Assembly (NCBI RefSeq): GCF_000699445.3
Contig: NC_067195.1
Location: 86,686,569 to 86,750,568 of the forward strand
Length of the DNA stretch: 64,000 nt
DNA from: Schistosoma haematobium
Taxonomy: Eukaryota; Platyhelminthes; Trematoda; Strigeidida; Schistosomatidae
Direction of reading: 5' to 3'
How positions within the stretch are numbered: position 1 is the stretch's first letter; each line of letters starts with the position of its first letter. The position numbers and the translations under genes are program-made. The notes under the pieces are model-generated. The model searched no databases. It had not been told where the DNA came from and saw only the letters and a list, made by a program, of their open reading frames with translations. Below are positions 24,375 through 33,200 of this stretch, one piece after another.

Positions 24375-25523
24375 TCATGTTCGGCTGGTATTGATTGCTG
24401 CCTTCTTGTTCCTCATTTCTTGAATCTTATCCAGTGTATCAACAGTGATCCATTCCTTGTGATGGTGCTTCTTGTGATCCATGACCTCATGACATGTTGA
24501 AGTGATTGCCTCTTTGATCCCCTTCCAGTTGTTCTCCACAGTAGTTCCTTCTCCATTGAGTAGATCATGAAAGGCTTGGAACTTATTGCTGACGACTATC
24601 TTGAATTTGTTGAGTTTGTTAGTATCCTGAAGAAAGGCCGTATTGAACTTTTGTGATATTGTCCGCCCCATTGTCCAGTGCTTCTTGAGTTTCAATTTCA
24701 TCTTGGTGATCAGCAGGTGATGGTCTAATGCTATATCAGCTTCTCTCTTGGTTCTCACGTCCTCTATAGTCCTCCTGAACGTTTTGTTGATGCAAATATG
24801 GTCGATTTGGTTTTGTGTAGTGTGATCCGGTGAAGTCCATGTGGTTTTGTGAATGCGTTTATGTGGGAATATGGTGCCGCCTATGACTAGTTTATTGAAG
24901 GCACATAGATTTGCAAATCTCTCACCATTTTCGTTCCTTTCTCCCAGTTCGTGTCGTCCCATGATGTCTTCATATCCAGTGTTGTCCACTTCAACCTTGG
25001 CATTGAAATCTCTCATCAGAATGGTCAGGTCCTTTGTTGGGCACTTCTCGATGATTGACTGCAGCCTATTGTAGAATTGATCTTTAGCGTCTTCATTGTA
25101 GTCGTTGGTAGGCACATAGCATTGGATGATGTTCATTGAAATGCCCTCTTTCTTTGTTTTGAAGGAGGCTTTGATGATCCTTGGTCCATGAGATTCTCAT
25201 CCTATAAGTGCCTTTTGCGCTTGTTTGGACAGCATCAATGCAACTCCTTGTGTATGTGTGGCATTTACTTCTTCATGGCCGGAGTATAACAGAAGCTCCC
25301 CTTAAGTTAGTCGTTGTTGTCCAACTTGTTTCCAATGTGTTTCACTGATCCCAAGCACCTCTAGGTTGTATCTCCTCATTTCTGCAGCAATTTGGAAGGC
25401 TCTCCCGGTGTCCCACATTGTACGAACATTCCATGTACCTAAATAAATGGTTGCTCTGGTTGTCAGAAGGGGCATCGGCCTCGTAACTTCCGAAGGAATT
25501 CGGCTTTCATCATGAGGCGTCAT
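24375..25523 (-). pseudogene. SR2-like ORF, endonuclease portion
   Basis: Reading from 25523 downward: IYLGTWNVRTMWDTGRAFQI and LEVLGISETHW form the N-terminal endonuclease motifs. The frame stops near 25302 and again near 25199. It then resumes with MNIIQCYVPTNDYNEDAKDQ, the D-x-N-A box (MRDFNAKVEVDNTGYEDIMG) and HTTQNQIDHICI, which matches the conserved region before the final catalytic His (ALDHHLL). The order is normal for RTE elements. Confidence 0.85.
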
Positions 25524-25685
25524 AGTTCTTCTAAATTAAGACCCGACTCCGAATAATTTTTTTGGTTAGCGTTTTTTTAGCGAGTTAGTTTTCTACGGGA
25601 TTGGGACACAAACCCCATGCCAAACCCTCCTCCTTTATCCGGGCTTGGGACCGGCAGTAGCCCCCGGAGGGACTCCAGGAGGAGT

Positions 25686-28398
25686 TAATTTTACAGAATG
25701 TACATAGATTAAAGGGTTCAGGAGTTTTTATTCGTAAGAACTTACCGTTAGCAGACCGCGTAAAAAGATGGGAAGCGGAAAAAGAACTACAACTTAGGTT
25801 AGACGCTAGCGAAAAAGACCTGAAAATTGTAAATTTTCGGGTTGTAAGTCTTCGACAGAAAATGATGCCTAAACCACTCTGGGTGAAGAACGAAGTCACT
25901 TAAATAGGCTTCGGATCTGTTGCATTAATGCCCGAAGCTTACTCAATAAGCGATCGGAACTAGGTGTACAGATTGACTCTACAAAGCCAGACATAATCGC
26001 AGTAACAGAAACCTGGCTGACACAGGATATAGATAGTATAGAACTTGATTTCGAGGGTTTTACGTTAGTAAGGGCCGACAGAACACAAAAGCGCAAAGGA
26101 GGGGGAGTAGCTCTATTCATTAGGAATGCTATCCCATTTGCCATTTTCGGTAGTGTATCCCATGAGAGTGGGACGTGTGAATTAGTTAGTCTTCGCTTAA
26201 AATGCAAGGGACAAGAGCTGCTGATTGGTTTGGTCTATCGCAGTCCAAGCTGTGAGACAAATGGGATCCTGTTAAGCAGTCTCAATACTTGGTCCCAAAG
26301 TGGTCGATATCTAATCCTAGGGGACTTTAATGCACCAATGGTAGACTGGGTAAAACCGCGAATTGAATCGTCAGAAAATTCCTTCAACGGGAACTAGTTG
26401 ATGTGATTATCACATGTGCCTTAGTGCAACATGTGAAGAAGCGACTAGGTACAACCCGGACACTGAATCATCCTTACTAGATCTTATATTGACTCACTAT
26501 GAGGATGATGTTGCAAACCTCCATTACATGCCACTCCTAGGTAAAAGTGATCACGCAGTTTTAACTTTGGACTTCCATATAACTGTCAATCACAAGCACG
26601 CGTCAGTCCAATCCAGACCCAACGTCTGGAAAGCAAACATACCAGACATCATGCTTTCAGCATCGTTAATAGATTGGACAATAGACCCAGAGTCCTCCAT
26701 TGAAACGGCCTGGGACGCATTTCGAAATTCATACTTAAAAGTTACCACACCTCATATCCCTTGAACTATACCAAAGGGCCGAAAAACTCACCACCATGGT
26801 TCAGTACGGAGGTCCGTATCCTTCTCCGTAAGAAAAGGAAAATGTGGGATAGATTTAGGTTACTGGGGACTGATGAGTCAAAATCTCAGTATCGAAAGGC
26901 TCGGAACACTTGTGCCTCGACCCTCCGTAAGTCTAGAAAACTGTACGAAGAAAAACTTGTTAAGGAATCCATAGAATGTCCTAAACGCTTGTATTCCTAT
27001 ATAAACCAAAGGACAAGGAGAAAAGGAAATATTCCTGCTCTATGGGGAGACAGTACTGCTTCATCATTAGTGGAGGACGACTTTGGTAAGGCTCAAGTGT
27101 TCTCGAACTACTTTAGCGAACCCTTTAAGTATATGCTTTAATCTGTTCGTAATCCAGGGTCGTTTACCCAAAGACTGGAAAAACGCCATAGTAAGTCCTG
27201 TCTTTAAAACAAGTACGAAACACAAAACTGAGAGTTACCGCCCCGTTAGCCTAACTAGTGTGGTTGTTAAAATCTTAGAAAAGATTATTCGGAAGAAGCT
27301 GTTTAAGTATCTCGATAAAAACCGGATCCTCTCGGAGAAGCGGCACGGTTTCCGAATAGGTTATTCTTGTCTCACTAACTTATTAGTGGCTCGTGAAAGC
27401 TGGTGCGCTCTTAAGGACCAAAAGCTACCTGTAGACGTCGCCTTCATTGACTTCAGTAAAGCTTTTGACAAAGTTCCGCACAACCGGCTGTTATATAAGC
27501 TAAGAAATGTCGGAATTGGAGGCAATTTATTGATGTGGATAAAAGACTTCTTAGTTGGGCGTCAACAAAGAGTAAGGGTGAACTCAAAGTTATCTAGCTG
27601 GGAAACTGTGCTTAGTGGAGTGCCCCAGGGCGGAGTTTTGGTGTCAGTGCTATTCCTCTTGTATGTAAATGACCTTCCTTGTCTCCTATCATCATCGGTC
27701 TTGCTATATGCTGACGATGTCAAGATATGGAGAACGATACGATGTAAGAGTGATAACTTAGAACTACAAAATGACCTGAAGAAATTATCTGAATGGTCTC
27801 AAACATGGCAGTTGCCGATAAATACTTCCGAGTGTGTTGTGATGCATATCGGTCATAAAGGTACAGATACATGCACGATGAATAACTCTGAGCTACCTGT
27901 CGTCCAGACATATAATGACTTAGGAGTCATCGTTAGCCAAGACTTAAAGACTACTGCACACTGCCGTGCAATAGCCGCCGAAGATTTTAGAACCTTATCG
28001 TCCATACATAGGGCTAAAACGTTTTTGACTTTGTATACGGTCTTCGTACTTCCGAAACTTGAGTACTGCATACAGGCGGCTAGCCCCTGCTTAAAAAAGG
28101 ACAGTGAACTTTTGGAGAAGGTTCAGAGAACGGCGACTAAGCTGATTCCCGGAATGGTGAAGCTTTCGTATGATTCTCGACTGGCCTAGCTAAACCTCTT
28201 CCTGTTGTCATATCGTAGAACTAGAGGCGACTTGATTATAGTTTTCAAATTGCTTAGTGACACATTTGCGCCTGATATACCCTCATTTTTCTTGTCTTCC
28301 AAAACAGAGAATTCGCGAGGACACTCCAGAAAGTTCACAACCCGAAGACAAATTACTTGTCAGCTGACTATCGACTTTCCCGTCGAATCATTCAGTTG
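25686..28398 (+). mobile_element. CR1-like non-LTR retrotransposon, 5'-truncated copy A
   Basis: This copy is closely related to copy B (about 43.5-47.7 kb). It starts inside ORF1 (GSGVFIRKNLPLADRV, ending at 25903), then covers endonuclease and RT. It lacks about 190 bases present in copy B at 46076-46264 and about 18 bases near 28005. It breaks off at about 28398, before its own 3' end. Over 26000-27110 it differs from copy B by only a few bases. Confidence 0.88.
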
Positions 28399-28480
28399 CA
28401 GTTTGGAAAGGACAAGAGGCTTGATGGCCTGTGTTAGTCCTGGCAATGGTGGTCTCTCAGTTGATCCAAGTTTCTCTTGA
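25905..28480 (+). pseudogene. CR1-like ORF2 (endonuclease + RT), copy A, multiply broken
   Basis: The endonuclease reads ARSLLNKRSELGVQIDSTKP, VTETWLTQDID, then LILGDFNAPMVDW, stopping at a TAG near 26396. It resumes at 26414 (ATRYNPDTESSLLDLILTHY, LLGKSDHAVLTLDFH) and stops at TGA 26762-26764. The RT frames 26761-27141 and 27083-28189 include [40 protein letters not shown] and [11 protein letters not shown] 190-base deletion at 27113 removes the motif upstream of RT. A further stop occurs at 28187. Confidence 0.88.
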
Positions 28481-28518
28481 AAGGGTCGACGGATGGAGCC
28501 TCAACCACGTGCTGAGGT
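28400..28518 (-). repeat. Inverted CR1-like 3' end, part 1
   Basis: Read on the minus strand, this is the 3' end of the CR1-like family: end of ORF2, 'agagaccaccattgccagga', the 'ctaacacaggccatcaagcc' tail and terminal 'actgcaactg'. It faces copy A tail to tail. It is interrupted at 28519 by a solo LTR and continues at 28878. Confidence 0.85.
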
Positions 28519-28877
28519 TGTAGCGTGAGGTCGAGTCGCGATTGACTATGAACACCACTACAAGGAAACGCATACCAGAGACACCAGAAGGCGAAGATGG
28601 AGCGTAACCAGATTTACTTCGTTGGCGATCTCGTGGTATCGAACGGATACCGAGATCGGACCAAAATGAGTACAATTGGAATCAGCTGGCAAGAGTACGA
28701 ACGTACGAGGTCACAATCCGCGGAAAAAGTAATGGAGAGTAATTGAGTAGTAATATGGCTGTCTTTAGCACAGTTAAACCAACGAGCTCGGTAAAATAAT
28801 CACTGGTACAATTGGTTATAATAATGGTTGTTTCCATTAAATCAATCGCGTTCTTTAGGTAAAAGTAGGTCACTACA
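28519..28877 (-). repeat. Solo LTR of the CsRn1/Boudicca-like family
   Basis: On the minus strand it begins TGTAGTGACC and ends ACGCTACA, 359 bp, diverged from the 363-bp LTRs at 11777 and 16929. It is flanked by AGGT on both sides (28515-28518 and 28878-28881), a 4-bp target duplication. The interrupted CR1 sequence resumes exactly after it. Confidence 0.9.
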
Positions 28878-28902
28878 AGGTAATGAATTCCACTCAACGA
28901 GG
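28878..28902 (-). repeat. Inverted CR1-like 3' end, part 2
   Basis: After the solo LTR the sequence 'gaattccactcaacga' continues the interrupted CR1 3' fragment and then stops matching. Confidence 0.75.
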
Positions 28903-30072
28903 GGAGACTGATATCATGCATCATCACGACGGCATCGTTTTCGTTACTTGAAGGATGGACGTCATCAGACACATTGTGGCTGAACTCAATCCAAATCTAA
29001 AAATGTATTAATTTGGCCGCTCCGGCAAAACTTTACAAACTGTCGAAGTGACGCACCAATCGTTTTACAACAGCTTGACCTTCAAGTGCTTGCAACCTCC
29101 ATCAGTGGACGATACCCTTGAAGCGCCGTTTTTTGTAACAGGGTTGGTTACCTACTAGGAGATACGATCCCAAGTTTTTCTTAATTTAAGGCTTGTGTTA
29201 TTGCTGTCTATTACTTTCCTTTATAAATGTAAGTGCGTTGTTAACGCTTAATGAGTAGTCGGCTCACTTTTTTCCTCTTTTCCACATCTCTTCATTCTAT
29301 CCCAAGCTGCCAATTTTGGGGGAAAATTTGGTACATTTTGGGGAAATTTTGGAGAAGCCGCTATAGTAAATTTTGGGGAAATGGCACAAAAACCCCAAAA
29401 TTTCCCCAGACTTGGGGAAACCCCCAAAGTTGGGAGCTTGGGAGTACACAATGTACCTCTGGTTAAGCCTGAACCACTACAGTGTCAGGCGTTCGGGGTT
29501 TCATTTTGTCAACTTCTAGTCCTAATCATCAGATTATTTTCACCACATACTAAGGGCATTCTATGAGCTCTCTGAGTTAGTACGTATTAACACTGGATCA
29601 GACTTCACCCATGACATCAACATAATGGAAAATCTACAGAAAGATGAAACTAACATGATTGGACACTGCAATGATGAGAAAGGTTTGTAGTTCGGATGGA
29701 TGCTTTTGATTGTGTTATGGTATCTGAGCTTGGTGACTGTTACTAAGTCTTCATTTTCGTTCTGGTCATCATCCATACTTCTACGTGTGAGTGTATTTCT
29801 TTCTGTCGTCTCAAGTGAGCCAGTCATAGTTTCTATAGTTTTGTGGATCAATAGTGTTTCTATTTTAGTATTGTGTTCTGATAAAAAAATCCAAGGTACC
29901 AGATATTTTCATCATATCTCTTGAGCAACAAAAGTATGGATACCTTAAACAACTTATAACACTGCTACTTAAGCATTTCTTTTCGTTGTGTGAGGTTATT
30001 AAGTATAGTTTACTCTTAAACTGATTATTTCTTGACCGTTTTAACTTTTAATTTAAAAACCACTCGTTCTAG
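28903..30072. other. Region upstream of TRUB2
   Basis: No gene is supported. A G-rich/C-rich inverted repeat lies at about 29318-29440. The minus frame 29561-29851 has no motif. The final bases 'cactcgttctag' before the TRUB2 ATG form a plausible 3' splice acceptor. Confidence 0.4.
29318..29440. repeat. G-run / C-run inverted repeat
   Basis: Blocks such as 'aaattttggggaaat' are followed by 'ccccaaaatttcccc', with further runs of four or five G or C on both sides. The stretch can fold as a hairpin, and G-tracts on both strands are spaced as in potential quadruplexes. Confidence 0.6.
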
Positions 30073-30205
30073 ATGAATAAGGTTATGTACAATCCAGGAC
30101 GTATTCAACTGTTCAATCTACTGAACGGAATATTATGCGTTTATAAATCACCTGGGTTGAATGTTGAAAAATTAACCAGAAATGTGAAATGCTCTTTGGC
30201 AGATG
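30073..30205 (+). CDS. TRUB2: TRUB2 exon 1
   Basis: It starts at ATG 30073 and ends in phase 1 at a donor gtttgt. The following intron is 43 nt and ends cctaatag. It encodes [20 protein letters not shown]. Confidence 0.75.
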
Positions 30206-33200
30206 GTTTGTCACTTTATATAAAATCAATTGTTTTCTTTCCTAATAGCTTTTAATTCACTTCCAGCTGAGAAACAGTCGATCAGAACGATCATTCAGAC
30301 ATCCGGTGATGTCAACTGTACTCTACCAAAAATAATTACAGAACCTGATATTGTTGATAGTGATCTTGGTACTTGAGTAATGTATTTCATTTATTTATTT
30401 ATCTAATTCAAGTATTGGGTAAACGTTTTCTTCCAGGAGATGTTATGTTATATCCTATTGATCCCCTTAGTGATTTTATGTCTGGTGTGCAAGGTGAGTT
30501 TTGTGTTTATTTATGTTTGTTTATTTAATAGTCTATGGTATTGGAGAAGATGGTATTTACAATTATGCTGATAAGTTCGAACAATCTTCTTGGCTTAAAA
30601 CCTATCACTTAACATGCATGATGGGACGTGCATCAACTGATGGAACAGCCAATAGTACAACATTACTAAGAGCTTCATGGAGTGAGTGATAACTCCTAAA
30701 TGATATTTAAGAATAAATTCTTAATTTTGTTCGGAATCTCATCTATCTGTGGTTGTTTTTCCTGGAGTTGGCCATTAAAAAATAGACCTTTGTTAGACTA
30801 TTTCAGACAGGTCGCAATAGCATAAATACTTTCGTTTTTATGTTTCGCTGAATCCTGAACACTTTGTTCCTGCGGTCTCACTTCTTAATTATTTACTTAA
30901 TGTGGTCACTCACTTTAAATTACATAGTGTTTGTGTATTGTTGAGTTAATGGGTCAGTTCGACACAGTTACCATTTATTATTAAGCTAGACTAATATGAT
31001 TGCGAAATCTGCCTTTTCGGCAAAATCTCTTTCAGTATAGCTCAAAAGTATGTAAAAAAGGTGATCTAGTAGCATTGTGATCGAATTTCGGGTGAAAAGT
31101 ACATAAAGCCGAAAATCTATTCACGTACATACATGTATGCAAGACTAGATCTCTGGCAACTTGAACCGATGCATATATGTGCCTGGTCCTACGTTGTAGC
31201 TGACTGACTGAGATCTCTGTATACATTGTATGACTAACCAGAAGGTTTTCTTATCTACATGGCCTAGAAGGATTAACTCGGTCTAGGTGATATATAACAG
31301 TTTGTGAGTAATCCAACCGAAATTTAAATAATATCATGCGAACACTTTCATTTTAAAACGTAATACATAGCGCATGCGTTGATGATGCGTAGGTTAAAGT
31401 AAGCCATGACTACCTAGTGAACGAAGACTGATATATCTAGCTATATTAGCCATGAGTTTATGTAAGACTGATTTCACTTGTGTTCCGCTTACTAACTGCT
31501 CGTAACTTTGTGTCTGTAAACTATCGTGTGGTTTTATCTGGTTTTCAATCGGTTGTCAGATAATTGAGTAGAGTGCATCACATGATTAAGTATTGTGATC
31601 TTTCTATCGATCAACTCATCGAGTGACCAGTCTAGAGTTAATTTATGCCGATCTGTGTATCGAGTGTCTATTATCGGATAGTCCAGTGTCCAGCACATAA
31701 TCAATCGAATTCATTCCCAATATATCAATTAACCGCTATACTTTTGAGAACCTCACAACTATTATTCGTACATGCCATGGTGTATATTGTTTTCCTGTTT
31801 TCAAACGGGAAACATGTTCTTAGCCTATGAAAAGAAAAAAAGGTGACTGTTATATTACAAAATTGGTAATATTTAGTCATTTTATGTAACCTACATTTAT
31901 TGACCATTAGTTTCTGTTATAAAATTGGTTCTCATTACGGATTGAAATCAGCTGGTAAGTTGTGTGAGGAAGAAGTAATCACATAACCCAGTAAATTAGT
32001 TACACTTGTTAGTTCTAACATTTCAATCCTGTGGTATTGAAAATTGTGTTCATACATTGTTATTGATCTAAACGTCTAGGACTGCCCAGTTCAATTAATT
32101 CAAATTTCTATGTTGACTAATATCAGCAAAATGTGAATTCAGATATATTTTTAGTGCATAAATTTTCTGTTGTCTTAGTCTTCTGCCTTACGTTGCGCTG
32201 TATTAGTTTCTGCTCAGTTATAACACTTAAAGCCACTAGAGTTAATCGCACTGTATCGCAGTTATAAATATGAACTATGGAGTTTCAAGTCATTAATCTA
32301 AATGGCAACATGCCCACCTTATTCACAACTTAATCAACTAAATATTAGTTTGTTAGTGCCCGTTCCGTAAATGTGAATGTGTATGATTTCAACCATTTAA
32401 TGGTTTTTCTTTTGTATCAGGACATGTTCAAAAATGCAAAATAGATCAGGTTCTTGTTGGACTACAAGCTCAATTCAATGCTTCTGGATTATTACAAGCA
32501 GGACTTCGTCCTAATTCACAAAACGCATATCTAGCACTGTGTGGTCGTAGAGCTGGCAGTGATCTTCGTCCGGTAAAACCCACACACGGCGTAGAAGATT
32601 ATGAAGGAGAGGAACAGTTACTTTCACCATGGGAACGTTCAATGCCAGATGAAAATCGAAATCCCGAAACACTACCTGATCGTAAGTATGAGTGGGAAGA
32701 AGAAAGAAGGCGAATGGCACCTTATGTAAATGCGATTTGTTGTGTGGATTTTGATCCTCCGTTTTTTACAATTGGTATGTTGATTTTTATTTAATCCGCA
32801 GAAGTTTTTGGGTTTTACAAAATGCTAAGATATTTATTCTGTAGTTTTTGTAAAATGTTGTTCTCCTTAATTATTAAAATGAATCAGATTTTTTCGTATA
32901 CTTTCATTGGTTATGAACATTTGGTAGGTACAGTGGAATGTCAGGAGTTGGTTTTTCACTTTTGATTATGATTACTATTAGCTCAAATATGTTCTATTTC
33001 TTCAGAATCTTAAATTTTGTTTTCATTATTAGGCTTCAAATCAGTTATTCAAATGTACTATGTAAATGTCTGTACCCACCAGTTTAGTGCCTAAACGTTT
33101 CTGCTCATTCTTTCACTCTTGTTCTCAATATCCCTGTTATACTATTAAAATATATACGATTCCTGTGACTTACTTCATATTTCATATGTATCCAGCTCAC

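Larger units (their letters stand above)
22586..25685 (-). mobile_element. RTE-clade (SR2-like) non-LTR retrotransposon, near full length, broken
   Basis: The minus-strand element has an APE-type endonuclease, then RT, then a short tail with taag-type repeats (seen as cttacttaattactta on the plus strand). Its 5' end, near 25685, abuts the CR1-like copy that starts there. Truncated 3' pieces of the same family lie at 33195-33905, 61345-61465 and 62583-62945, all in minus orientation, and a plus-strand scrap lies at 52385-52485. Several frameshifts and stops make this copy non-coding. Confidence 0.88.

Noticed and set aside
23958..24423. Plus-strand frames of 66-107 codons over 22943-24423
   Set aside because: They are shadows of the minus-strand SR2-like ORF, whose RT and endonuclease motifs are clear.
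25585..26207. Minus-strand frames over the start of CR1-like copy A (and 43908-45169 over copy B)
   Set aside because: The plus strand carries recognisable ORF1 and endonuclease motifs; the minus frames are complements.
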